Shown here: positions 18,077 to 26,083 of the stretch, in pieces | How the letters are laid out: every line of letters starts with the position of its first letter | How positions within the stretch are numbered: position 1 is the stretch's first letter | The notes under the pieces: model-generated | The model's input: only the letters and a program-made list of their open reading frames with translations | Databases searched by the model: none | Told to the model about the DNA's origin: nothing | Program-made: the position numbers and the translations under genes | Source of the DNA: Belliella filtrata | GTDB lineage: Bacteria > Bacteroidota > Bacteroidia > Cytophagales > Cyclobacteriaceae | DNA length: 64,000 nt | Direction of reading: 5' to 3' | Assembly (NCBI RefSeq): GCF_022549775.1 | Contig: NZ_JAKZGP010000004.1 | Coordinates: 1 to 64,000, forward strand

Positions 18077-18084
18077 TATCTTTG
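18077..18084 (+). promoter_or_regulatory. Candidate -7 promoter box for hppD
   Basis: TATCTTTG fits the Bacteroidota -7 consensus TAnnTTTG and lies 24 bases before the ATG at 18108. A matching TTG at about -33 is not seen, so the call is tentative. Confidence 0.45.
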
Positions 18085-18107
18085 TAACTATCAGTATAAA
18101 CCCAAAT

Positions 18108-19211
18108 TTGAACAAAATGGAACAAGATTTTCTCCCAATCAATGGGACAGATTATGTTGAAATGTACGTGGGCAATGCCAAGCAATCAGCCCTCTATTAT
18201 CAGTATGCCTTTGGCTATGAATTGATAGCATATGCAGGCCCAGAGACCGGAATCAGAGACCGCGCTTCTTATGTATTGAAACAAGATAAAATAAGGCTGG
18301 TACTCACTACCCCCTTGCAGCAAGACCACCCTATAGCTGATCATATCAAAAAACATGGTGACGGTGTCAAGGTTCTTGCTCTATGGGTAGATGATGCCGA
18401 GAAGTCTTGGAAAGAGACCACATCAAGAGGTGCCGTTTCTTATCAAGAGCCTAACATTCTCAAAGATGATAATGGAGAAGTAAAAGTAGCTTCTATCAGA
18501 ACATATGGCGAAACGATTCACACTTTCGTAGAAAGGAAAAACTATAATGGTATTTTCTTACCTGGCTACAAACCCAGAACATCAGAATACAAAAGTACTT
18601 CGATTGGACTTAAATACATCGATCATTGTGTCGGTAATGTAGGTTGGGGTGAGATGAATGAGTGGGTAGATTTCTATGAAAATGTTATGGGATTCAAACT
18701 ACTGATCACTTTTGATGATAAAGACATCTCTACAGAATACTCTGCATTGATGTCCAAAGTAGTCTCCAATGGCAATGGCTACATCAAGTTCCCAATCAAC
18801 GAACCTGCCGAAGGAAAGAAAAAATCTCAAATTGAAGAGTATTTAGATTTTTACAATGGTGCAGGTGTACAGCACATGGCAATTGCCACAGATGATATTG
18901 TCCATACAGTATCAGAATTGAGAAAAAGAGGTGTTGAGTTTCTAGAAGTGCCCTCAACATACTACGATGATTTACTAGACCGTGTAGGAGAAATCGACGA
19001 AGACCTTCAGCCACTCAAAGACCTTAATATTTTGGTAGATAGAGATGATGAAGGTTATTTACTACAAATCTTCACCAAGCCTGTACAAGATAGGCCTACT
19101 TTATTCTATGAGATCATCCAAAGAAAAGGTGCCAAATCCTTTGGCAAGGGTAATTTTAAGGCACTTTTCGAAGCCATTGAGCGAGAACAAGAATTAAGAG
19201 GTAACTTATAA
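18108..19211 (+). CDS. hppD: 4-hydroxyphenylpyruvate dioxygenase
   Basis: Non-heme iron enzyme converting 4-hydroxyphenylpyruvate to homogentisate in tyrosine degradation. It has two vicinal-oxygen-chelate halves. The C-terminal half carries the iron ligands: His in YIDHCVGNV, His in AGVQHMAIAT, and Glu in LFYEIIQRKG. The FGKGNFKALFEAIE tail near the C-terminus is the lid helix region that closes the active site. Length 367 is typical. The start could be 18108 or the in-frame ATG at 18117 (MEQDF). The homogentisate dioxygenase and fumarylacetoacetase genes are not in the window. Confidence 0.94.
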   Translation: MNKMEQDFLPINGTDYVEMYVGNAKQSALYYQYAFGYELIAYAGPETGIRDRASYVLKQDKIRLVLTTPLQQDHPIADHIKKHGDGVKVLALWVDDAEKSWKETTSRGAVSYQEPNILKDDNGEVKVASIRTYGETIHTFVERKNYNGIFLPGYKPRTSEYKSTSIGLKYIDHCVGNVGWGEMNEWVDFYENVMGFKLLITFDDKDISTEYSALMSKVVSNGNGYIKFPINEPAEGKKKSQIEEYLDFYNGAGVQHMAIATDDIVHTVSELRKRGVEFLEVPSTYYDDLLDRVGEIDEDLQPLKDLNILVDRDDEGYLLQIFTKPVQDRPTLFYEIIQRKGAKSFGKGNFKALFEAIEREQELRGNL

Positions 19212-19221
19212 ATTGTACCTT

Positions 19222-19305
19222 GCTGTCTCAGCTGTGACCTAAATGTGATGAATTGTACTTTTGAATTCATTAATTTAAACTTGATTACAGGTGAGACAGC
19301 TTTTT
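19222..19305. terminator. Long-loop terminator between convergent genes
   Basis: GCTGTCTCA (19222-19230) pairs exactly with TGAGACAGC (19292-19300), followed by TTTTT. The 61-base loop is unusually long and contains a direct repeat AATTGTAC. It can serve hppD from the left. Confidence 0.6.
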
Positions 19306-19316
19306 CACTTCAATTA

Positions 19317-19844
19317 TCAAATCTCATTTTCCAAAGCTAAAAGGGCTTCATAAGGATCCCCTTTCAGTCCTAGAAGCTTAGCAAATGCTGGTTCAGTCTT
19401 GAAGCCTTGCCTTTTCAAAGCTATAATTTCCTGTCTAAACTCCTCCCCCATTTTTAGCAACAAGCCATACTCAATCAGCATGTGTCTAAAGGCATACTGG
19501 TCTTTGGTTGGTGTCTTTTGTCCGAAAATTTCAATCTCAAAGTCCCCTACAAAAAAGCAAGCAATCACTGAATACCCTGTATGCTTCATAGCTTCCCTGA
19601 TTTCAAAGCCTGGAAGTGACCCAAAGTAATCAATTAGGTTTTGCTTAAAATCTTCTGCATATTCATAAGTGCAAATGATATCCAAATCACTACTTTCTAT
19701 ATCTATATTAATAGGAAATGTACCCACTAGAATCGGCCTATAACTTTGGAGTACTCCGAAAACATCAAGAGAATCAAGTAACCTGTGAGCACGCTTATGC
19801 CTTTCACTTCCATTAAGCAAGTAGCTAATATTTGAAAAATCCAT
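19317..19844 (-). CDS. DUF4269-family protein (nucleotidyltransferase-like)
   Basis: The 175 residues match the pattern I know for DUF4269: ILVGTFPINIDIESSDLDII near residue 38, VGDFEIEIFGQ near 102, QYAFRHMLIEYGLLL near 116, and a GFKTEPAFAKLLGLKGDPY end. The DIESSDLDII segment with a Gly-Thr before it recalls the hG...DxD core of minimal nucleotidyltransferases, so nucleotide transfer is a reasonable but unproven guess. It stands alone, sharing the terminator region with hppD. Confidence 0.8.
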   Translation of the reverse strand: MDFSNISYLLNGSERHKRAHRLLDSLDVFGVLQSYRPILVGTFPINIDIESSDLDIICTYEYAEDFKQNLIDYFGSLPGFEIREAMKHTGYSVIACFFVGDFEIEIFGQKTPTKDQYAFRHMLIEYGLLLKMGEEFRQEIIALKRQGFKTEPAFAKLLGLKGDPYEALLALENEI

Positions 19845-20038
19845 AGTGTGAATTTAACTTTTTCATTATTGATTTCCAGTTCAGTTCCATAATAATTTAT
19901 CAACTAATTGATCAATTGTATTTGCTAACCTCAAAAAACTTTCCCAACAAAACATTTTTATTAACGATAACAACCCAAACCTTTCACATTGAATCCTAAA
20001 ATTTATAACTTGAACGCTCATTCAAACTTTTTATTAAA

Positions 20039-21772
20039 ATGAACATTGTAGATCCAATAATAAGGGCAAAAGCAGAGTCTTGGCTCAATAGCAACATCGA
20101 CGAAAAAAGTAAAGTCGAAATTAGAAATTTATTAATGTCTGGTGATACCACTGAACTTGTAGATTCATTCTATAAAGACTTAGAGTTTGGTACAGGTGGA
20201 CTTCGAGGCTTAATGGGTGTAGGTTCCAACAGGATGAATGTCTATACCGTCGCTATGGCTACTCAAGGCCTAGCAAACTACCTTTTGAAATCATTCCCAG
20301 GAGAAACCATTGCTGTTGCGATCACTCATGATTCTAGAATCAACAACACCCTTTTTGCTGATACTACTGCAAATGTATTCACCGCAAATGGCATCCATGT
20401 AAAGTATTTCAAAGAAATGAGACCTACACCTATGTTATCATTTGCCATTAGGCATTTTGGCTGCAAAAGTGGTGTAATGGTGACAGCTTCTCACAACCCA
20501 AAGGAGTACAATGGGTACAAAGCCTATTGGGAAGATGGTGGTCAAGTAGTGGCTCCACATGACACCAACATCATCACTGAAGTCCAAAAAATCACCTCTG
20601 TAGATGATGTCAATTGGAACAAAAATGATGATTTGATCGAATTCATAGATGAAAACTTCGACTTTATTTACCTCAATGAAGTAAAAAAACTTAGCCTTTC
20701 TCCAAATGAAATCATGCTGGAACGTGCCATGCCAGTTGTATTTTCACCAATTCATGGTGCTTCTGGTAAGATGGTACCAGCTGCACTGAAAGTATTTGGC
20801 TTTGAAAATATTCACGTGGTCGAAGAACAAGCTGAACCAAATGGGAATTTCCCTACGGTAGTTTACCCTAATCCTGAAGAAGCTGAAGCGCTAAACATGG
20901 CCTTAGAGCTTGGGAAAAAAGTCAATGCTTCTCTTGTACTTGCCTGTGACCCAGATGGAGACAGGTATGCTGCATGTGTACCTGTTGGAAATGGAGATTT
21001 CGAACTACTCAATGGAAACCAAACAGGTTCACTCATTACCTATTACTTATTGAACAAGTGGAGAGAATTTGGTCGACTCACAGGAGATCAGTTTATGGTT
21101 AACACTATCGTGACCACAGAGCTGATCGATGAGATTTGTAAAAGTTTTGGTGTCACTTGTTACGCAGTACTTACAGGATTCAAAAATATCGCAGAGGTCA
21201 TTAGAGAGCTTGAAGGTAAGCAGACATTTATAGCAGGAGGTGAAGAAAGCTACGGATACCTCGTCGGTGACTTTGTAAGAGACAAAGATGGTGTGTCTGC
21301 CTGTGCCATTGTAGCAGAGATCGTAGCTTACTACAAATCAAAAGGACAAACTATCCAAGATGTGTTAGCGGAAATTTACATGCAATTCGGTTTCTACAAA
21401 GAGCATTTGATTTCAGTAACTAAAAAGGGCAAGGATGGGGCAGAACAAATACAAAACTTAATGGCAGGGTTTAGGTCAAACAGACCTTCAGAAATCAATG
21501 GTGTAAAGGTAAGTAAGATTGTAGATGTAAAAGAAAGCAAGGTCTATGATATGATCAATCAAACTGAAAGTGAATTGGCTTTGGCAAAGTCTAACGTTAT
21601 CCAGTTCTATTTAGAAGATGGTAGCAAGATTTCTGCGAGACCTTCTGGAACAGAGCCAAAAATAAAGTACTACTTCTCCGTCAATGAAAAGCTTCCAAAT
21701 AAAGAAGCATACAGAGCTGTAGAAAAATCACTCCAAGAGAGAATTGAAGGATTAAAAAGCTTTTTTGCTTAA
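20039..21772 (+). CDS. pgm: Phosphoglucomutase / phosphomannomutase family protein
   Basis: Interconverts hexose 1- and 6-phosphates in sugar metabolism. The phosphoserine motif TASHNPKEYNGYK holds Ser151. The Mg2+ loop is CDPDGDRYA, the sugar-binding loop is GGEESYGYLVGDFVRDKDGV, and the C-terminal phosphate-binding loop is RPSGTEPKIKYY. At 577 residues it matches the long alpha-PGM type, closer to phosphoglucomutase than to GlmM. It is followed at once by a strong terminator, so it is probably the end of its own transcript. Confidence 0.92.
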   Translation: MNIVDPIIRAKAESWLNSNIDEKSKVEIRNLLMSGDTTELVDSFYKDLEFGTGGLRGLMGVGSNRMNVYTVAMATQGLANYLLKSFPGETIAVAITHDSRINNTLFADTTANVFTANGIHVKYFKEMRPTPMLSFAIRHFGCKSGVMVTASHNPKEYNGYKAYWEDGGQVVAPHDTNIITEVQKITSVDDVNWNKNDDLIEFIDENFDFIYLNEVKKLSLSPNEIMLERAMPVVFSPIHGASGKMVPAALKVFGFENIHVVEEQAEPNGNFPTVVYPNPEEAEALNMALELGKKVNASLVLACDPDGDRYAACVPVGNGDFELLNGNQTGSLITYYLLNKWREFGRLTGDQFMVNTIVTTELIDEICKSFGVTCYAVLTGFKNIAEVIRELEGKQTFIAGGEESYGYLVGDFVRDKDGVSACAIVAEIVAYYKSKGQTIQDVLAEIYMQFGFYKEHLISVTKKGKDGAEQIQNLMAGFRSNRPSEINGVKVSKIVDVKESKVYDMINQTESELALAKSNVIQFYLEDGSKISARPSGTEPKIKYYFSVNEKLPNKEAYRAVEKSLQERIEGLKSFFA

Positions 21773-21782
21773 AAAAATCATG

Positions 21783-21814
21783 AAAAAGGCGATCTCCAAA
21801 GCGGTCGCCTTTTT
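21783..21814 (+). terminator. Rho-independent terminator of pgm
   Basis: AAAAAGGCGA (21783-21792) pairs perfectly with TCGCCTTTTT (21805-21814) across a 12-base loop. It starts 11 bases after the pgm stop. Confidence 0.88.
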
Positions 21815-21863
21815 ATTTTTAAAGCTTTGTAAGCTTAATGCTATACAACGCTTAAAGTATCTT

Positions 21864-21989
21864 CTAAATCCGCAAGAGAATGCTGTAATCTATAGATTTA
21901 TAGCGACACAGGACCTTACAGGTTTCACTCGATTATTTCTAATAACTGTATGTTAGTCAATAAAAACCTGAAAGGTCTGCGGATTTTAG
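21864..21989. repeat. Nested inverted repeat, possible intergenic repeat element
   Basis: Outer arms CTAAATCCGCA (21864-21874) and TGCGGATTTTAG (21978-21989). Inner arms GACCTTACAGGTTT (21912-21925) and AAACCTGAAAGGTC (21964-21977). On the right the two arms are adjacent. On the left they are separated by 37 bases. The arms resemble an AACCTG-AGGTC-GCGGATTT repeat that I recall from Bacteroidota intergenic regions. Confidence 0.6.
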
Positions 21990-22034
21990 GTATTTAATGA
22001 ACCTATGAGTTGATCTATTTGACTGATCAAACTA

Positions 22035-22958
22035 TCAAGCATCAGAACTATCGTTTTCAATCTCTCTCAATTCTACTTTTACTGCTTGAGGATATGGTAT
22101 CACACCTTTACCTACTTTTTCAGCAATGTAATATGTCACTTGTCCGCCAAATAGGAAAATTACCACAGAATAATAAACCCATATCAATAGCACCACCAAT
22201 GAGCCCGCAGTACCGTATGCAGAACCCATGTCAGAGCTACCCATGTATAGACCTATCAGGTATTTACCCAGCACAAATAATAACATCGTGACTACTGCAC
22301 CTATCCATGTATCTCTCCACCTCACTTTTGCATCTGGAAGTATTTTGAACATCAATGCGAATATTACAACCAATATACCTTGTCCAATCACTAAATGAAC
22401 TATGGAGGCCAACAATACAGCACCATTCTCGAAAAACTCTGAGAAATAATTAAAAATAACAATTATGATAGCGTCTAAAACCAAAGACACCAACATGATG
22501 AATCCTATGGAAGCAACCATGGAAAAACTTAATAGTCTATTGACGACAAATTTCACTATCCCTTTCTCTGGCTTAGCTTTGATGTGCCAGATGTGGTTGA
22601 TGGCATTTTGTAAACTTACAAAGACAGTTGTCGCGCTGAATGCCAAAATCCCAAATGCAATAAAATTTGACAAAACTCCATCTGATTCCATGGAGAAGTT
22701 TGCCATGATATCAGCTAAGGTTTGAGCACTTTCTTCTCCTGCCAACTCTCTCACTTGTACGATGATTTCATCTCTTACATCAGATTCATTGTAAAAAGTA
22801 GTCCCAATGTTGAGCAAAATGATCAACAAAGCAGGCATACTAAAAATCGTGTAAAAGGCTGTACTAGCCGCAAAACTCATAGAATCACTATTGCCAAAAT
22901 CGACAACACTATCCTTAAGTATCTGAAACAGTGTTAATTTTTTTATCCTTTTTATCAT
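22035..22958 (-). CDS. YihY/BrkB-family inner-membrane protein
   Basis: Integral membrane protein of the YihY/virulence factor BrkB family; the molecular function of the family is not settled. Six hydrophobic spans are visible, with the family signature SFAASTAFYTIFSMPALLII at about residues 27-46 and the segment GSAYGTAGSLVVLLIWVYYS near 248. The soluble loop after the first span contains the usual helical stretch. The C-terminus is acidic and cytoplasmic. It lies 37 bases downstream of the DsbA-like gene on the same strand and may be co-transcribed. Confidence 0.87.
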   Translation of the reverse strand: MIKRIKKLTLFQILKDSVVDFGNSDSMSFAASTAFYTIFSMPALLIILLNIGTTFYNESDVRDEIIVQVRELAGEESAQTLADIMANFSMESDGVLSNFIAFGILAFSATTVFVSLQNAINHIWHIKAKPEKGIVKFVVNRLLSFSMVASIGFIMLVSLVLDAIIIVIFNYFSEFFENGAVLLASIVHLVIGQGILVVIFALMFKILPDAKVRWRDTWIGAVVTMLLFVLGKYLIGLYMGSSDMGSAYGTAGSLVVLLIWVYYSVVIFLFGGQVTYYIAEKVGKGVIPYPQAVKVELREIENDSSDA

Positions 22959-22995
22959 TTGTATAAGATTATTTAGTACTTAAAGTAAGACATTT

Positions 22996-23712
22996 TTAAT
23001 CATTATTACAATTCCCTTCCAAATCACACGAATTATTTATTTCTTGAGATTCAAATTTAAGTGGCTGTTGAGATTCCATATATTTTTCCCAAGCCTTGGT
23101 CAAAGTCTGATCGAAAGTCTCTACAGCTTGTGCGCCAGAAATTGCAAATTTATTATCAAAGACAAAAAATGGCACACCTCTCACTCCTATTTGAATGGCT
23201 TCCTGGATATCACCATTAACCTTTTCTATAAATTGATCTGAAGCCAAAACATCCTTCAAGTCTTCTCGATCTAAACCTACTTCCTCACCTAACCTTTGCA
23301 ATGTAGCGGTATCATCTATATTGGCTCCTTCAGTAAAGTATGCTTTGAAAAGTCGCTCTTTCATGCTATCGCCTAATCTCAAAGCTTTTGCGAACTGCAA
23401 AACTCGATGGGCATTCTTTGCATTAGCCACCACAGTCTTATCCATATGGTAAGTCAGGCCTTCATTGTTAGCCATTTCAACAACCTGACTCAAGATTTGT
23501 TCAGTTTGCGATTTTGACCAGCCTTTTGAAGCTGAGAGATAATCTAGCGTGGATTGGTCTGGATTGGTTTTAAGATCTGGATTGAGCAAAAAGCTCTTCC
23601 ATACGATCTCGACCTTATCTCGATGCTCAAATTTCGCCAAGGAAGCTTCAAGCCTTCTCTTGCCAATATAACAAAACGGGCACATTACATCTGACCAAAT
23701 CTCTATCTTCAT
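22996..23712 (-). CDS. DsbA-family oxidoreductase, FrnE-like
   Basis: Thioredoxin-fold protein with an inserted helical domain. The active site is CPFC at residues 11-14, and the cis-Pro loop is RGVPFFVFDNKFAISGAQ near 178. There is no signal peptide, so it should be cytoplasmic, as FrnE and polyketide-associated relatives are. An extra C-terminal tail ends in SCDLEGNCNND, with two Cys seven residues apart that could form a second redox pair or bind metal, as reported for some FrnE proteins. It is transcribed towards YihY. The arginine-cluster promoter region lies behind it, divergent. Confidence 0.86.
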   Translation of the reverse strand: MKIEIWSDVMCPFCYIGKRRLEASLAKFEHRDKVEIVWKSFLLNPDLKTNPDQSTLDYLSASKGWSKSQTEQILSQVVEMANNEGLTYHMDKTVVANAKNAHRVLQFAKALRLGDSMKERLFKAYFTEGANIDDTATLQRLGEEVGLDREDLKDVLASDQFIEKVNGDIQEAIQIGVRGVPFFVFDNKFAISGAQAVETFDQTLTKAWEKYMESQQPLKFESQEINNSCDLEGNCNND

Positions 23713-23909
23713 GATTTCTGAAATTTTATTTTAATGATTGGATAAGGAAATTTCAAGATTTTGAGTTCCATGCTAATCAAGTTCCTTAAGTTAACTTCAT
23801 TATCAAATGGGATATAGGGCATAAATCTTAAGTATTTTAAAGATTTACCAAATTGAATTTGCCGAAGAATATTAAGATTATTAAATTTCATGAAAATTCA
23901 CAAAACACC

Positions 23910-23944
23910 TTGCATATTTTTATCATTCTTACAACCTTTGTAAG
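23910..23944 (+). promoter_or_regulatory. Candidate promoter with overlapping operator before the arginine cluster
   Basis: TTG (23910-23912), 20 bases, AACCTTTG (23933-23940) is close to the Bacteroidota -33/-7 pattern. A 17-bp dyad CTTACAA-CCT-TTGTAAG (23928-23944) covers the -7 box, a position where a bound dimeric repressor would block transcription. The first ATG downstream is 23957. Of the surrounding gene-free space (23713-24148) the rest, 23713-23909, shows only AT-rich DNA. Confidence 0.5.
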
Positions 23945-23956
23945 GCAAATTTGAAA

Positions 23957-24104
23957 ATGAGAAAAACAATAAACATAGCGAACACCTTGACTTCAAAAGA
24001 TTATATGCTTTTGGCTATGTTATTTTTGGCTCCATACAGGAGGTTTAGGAACAGCTTTAGGGCATAGTCCCTTCTATATTTTATGGCACACCTTAAGTGG
24101 GTAG
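23957..24104 (+). pseudogene. Short ORF: frameshifted membrane peptide gene or Arg-rich leader peptide
   Basis: ATG at 23957 opens 36 codons ending at 24067; the peptide has MLLAMLFLAPY and then four AGG Arg codons in eight codons before the stop. If one base near 24036 is skipped, the frame instead continues GGLGTALGHSPFYILWHTLSG (split here as GGLGTALGHS then PFYILWHTLSG) to a stop at 24104, giving a coherent small hydrophobic protein. The first reading suggests a leader peptide for the arginine genes; the second a broken small gene. The well-placed promoter upstream supports transcription through it. I cannot choose firmly between them. Confidence 0.4.
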
Positions 24105-24148
24105 CCAGCAATAGCATAATTATTTATACAATTTCTTAAACTTCACTG

Positions 24149-24853
24149 TTGAAAATCCAATCTTTTCCAGAAATGGACAATATAACTTTCAAAATCACTA
24201 CAGCCACTGAGGCACATTTGGAATATGCTTCTATCATCACAGATGAGATGGAGCAATCGGCTAAAGCTAGAGGTACTGGTATTGCCAAAAGGTCTCCAGA
24301 ATACATCCAAACCAAAATGAAAGAAGGCAAGGCCGTGATAGCACTTACCAGTGACGGGGTCTGGGCTGGGTTTTGCTATATTGAAGCTTGGGGACATGGA
24401 AAATTCGTCGCAAACTCTGGCTTGATTGTTTCACCACCTTTTAGAAAGTATGGCTTAGCTAGATTGATCAAAAAAGAAATCTTCAAGTTAAGTAGAGAAA
24501 AATTTCCTGAATCCAAAATATTTGGCTTAACCACGGGAGCAGCTGTAATGAAAATCAATTCCGAGCTAGGCTATATCCCTGTATCCTACGCAGATTTAAC
24601 TGATGATGAACAATTCTGGAAAGGGTGTCAAAGCTGTGTGAATTTTGAAATCTTACAAAGCAAGAATAGACAGAACTGTCTTTGCACAGCCATGCTTTAT
24701 GTCCCGAAACCACAACAACCAGTGCAGGAAGATGTCGCTCTAAGAGATGATTTCAAGAAAAACATCAAGCTGTTTGAAAGATGGACGAGATTGAAGAAAT
24801 ATGTTATGCTCAACCTCAAAAAAACCAAAGACAAAACTTTTAACTTATTCTAA
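24149..24853 (+). CDS. GNAT-type N-acetyltransferase at the head of the arginine cluster
   Basis: The 234-residue protein has a GNAT fold in its first 150 residues: an N-terminal strand, FVANSGLIVSPPFRKYGLAR with the acetyl-CoA loop region (FRKYGLA near 101), and a LTTGAAVMKINSELGYI helix-strand end. A Cys-bearing C-terminal part follows (WKGCQSC, QNCLC), which is unusual for simple GNATs. It is the first gene of a cluster holding every later step of arginine synthesis but no argA or argJ, so it is a good candidate for the missing glutamate N-acyltransferase (acetyl or succinyl). An alternative start is ATG at 24173. The role is inference from context. Confidence 0.75.
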   Translation: MKIQSFPEMDNITFKITTATEAHLEYASIITDEMEQSAKARGTGIAKRSPEYIQTKMKEGKAVIALTSDGVWAGFCYIEAWGHGKFVANSGLIVSPPFRKYGLARLIKKEIFKLSREKFPESKIFGLTTGAAVMKINSELGYIPVSYADLTDDEQFWKGCQSCVNFEILQSKNRQNCLCTAMLYVPKPQQPVQEDVALRDDFKKNIKLFERWTRLKKYVMLNLKKTKDKTFNLF

Positions 24854-24889
24854 AATATTGCACATCGGTGCTTACAAATAACCATAAAA

Positions 24890-26083
24890 ATGAAAAAAGT
24901 AGTATTAGCATACAGCGGAGGATTAGACACCACATATTGCGCACTGTATTTATCCAAAGAACTTGGCTATGAAGTCCACGCCGTATTGATCAATACAGGT
25001 GGCTTCGAAAAAGAAGAATTAGAAACGATCGAAAATCGAGCACATAGCCTTGGAATCGCATCGTTTCAAATCCTCGATGTTACTAAAACGTACTATCAAG
25101 AAGTATTGAAATTTTTGGTGTTTGGTAATGTACTTAAAAACCAAACTTATCCACTATCTGTATCAGCAGAAAGAATCCTCCAAGCCAAAACACTTGCTGA
25201 ATATGTCAAAAATATTGGTGCAAAAAGTGTAGCACATGGAAGTACTGGTGCTGGTAATGACCAGGTAAGGTTTGACATGATTTTTCAAACTATCATCCCA
25301 GATATCGAAATTATCACCCCTATCCGTGACTTGAAGCTTAGCAGAGAGCAAGAGATCGACTACCTCAAAGCTCATGGAGTTAGTATGAATTTTGAAAGAG
25401 CGGCCTACTCTATCAACAAAGGAATATGGGGTACATCTGTAGGCGGTAAAGAAACATTGACTTCAAGTCAGACACTTCCTGAATCGGCATGGCCTACACA
25501 AGTTACTAAGCAAGATTCAGAAGCAATCAACTTAGGATTCGAAAAAGGAGAGCTAGTCTCAATCAATGATGAAAAATTCGAACATCCCGTACAAGCTATT
25601 CAAAAACTACAAGAAATAGCAGCTCCATATGGAATTGGAAGAGACATACATGTAGGCGATACGATAATAGGTATCAAAGGTAGAGTTGGATTTGAAGCTG
25701 CAGCTGCTATCATCATCATCAAAGCGCATCAGTTGCTTGAGAAACATACGCTTACCAAATGGCAATCTTATTGGAAAAATCAAATTGCTGAATTTTATGG
25801 AAATCACCTTCATGAAGGCCATTATCTAGATCCAGTGATGAGAAACCTTGAGGCATTTTTGACTGACACTCAGACTCAAGTAAGTGGTAATGTGACAGTA
25901 TCTTTACATCCATACAGGTTCCAATTGGTCGGTATTGAATCGAAACATGATTTAATGGCTTCAAAGTTTGGCAGCTATGGTGAAATGAACAAAGGGTACA
26001 CTGCAGAAGATGTCAAAGGCTTCACAAGAATATTAGGTAATCAAACAGCCATTTTCCACCAAGTAAATCAGCCCGAATCATGA
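24890..26083 (+). CDS. argG: Argininosuccinate synthase
   Basis: Joins citrulline and aspartate with ATP to form argininosuccinate. The N-terminal PP-loop VLAYSGGLDTTYC starts at residue 4, HGSTGAGNDQVRFD lies near 116, and the citrulline/aspartate-binding region includes GIWGTSVGG. At 397 residues it is of family length, and the C-terminal helix is present. It starts 36 bases after the GNAT gene. argC overlaps its end with ATGA (26080-26083), so these genes are co-transcribed and translationally coupled. Confidence 0.95.
   Translation: MKKVVLAYSGGLDTTYCALYLSKELGYEVHAVLINTGGFEKEELETIENRAHSLGIASFQILDVTKTYYQEVLKFLVFGNVLKNQTYPLSVSAERILQAKTLAEYVKNIGAKSVAHGSTGAGNDQVRFDMIFQTIIPDIEIITPIRDLKLSREQEIDYLKAHGVSMNFERAAYSINKGIWGTSVGGKETLTSSQTLPESAWPTQVTKQDSEAINLGFEKGELVSINDEKFEHPVQAIQKLQEIAAPYGIGRDIHVGDTIIGIKGRVGFEAAAAIIIIKAHQLLEKHTLTKWQSYWKNQIAEFYGNHLHEGHYLDPVMRNLEAFLTDTQTQVSGNVTVSLHPYRFQLVGIESKHDLMASKFGSYGEMNKGYTAEDVKGFTRILGNQTAIFHQVNQPES

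Noticed and set aside
23709-23891. 60-residue minus-strand ORF ending at the FrnE-like start
   Set aside because: It overlaps the start codon in ATGA form, which first looked like coupling. It is very AT-rich, with Ile/Lys/Asn composition and no recognisable motif, so chance is more likely.
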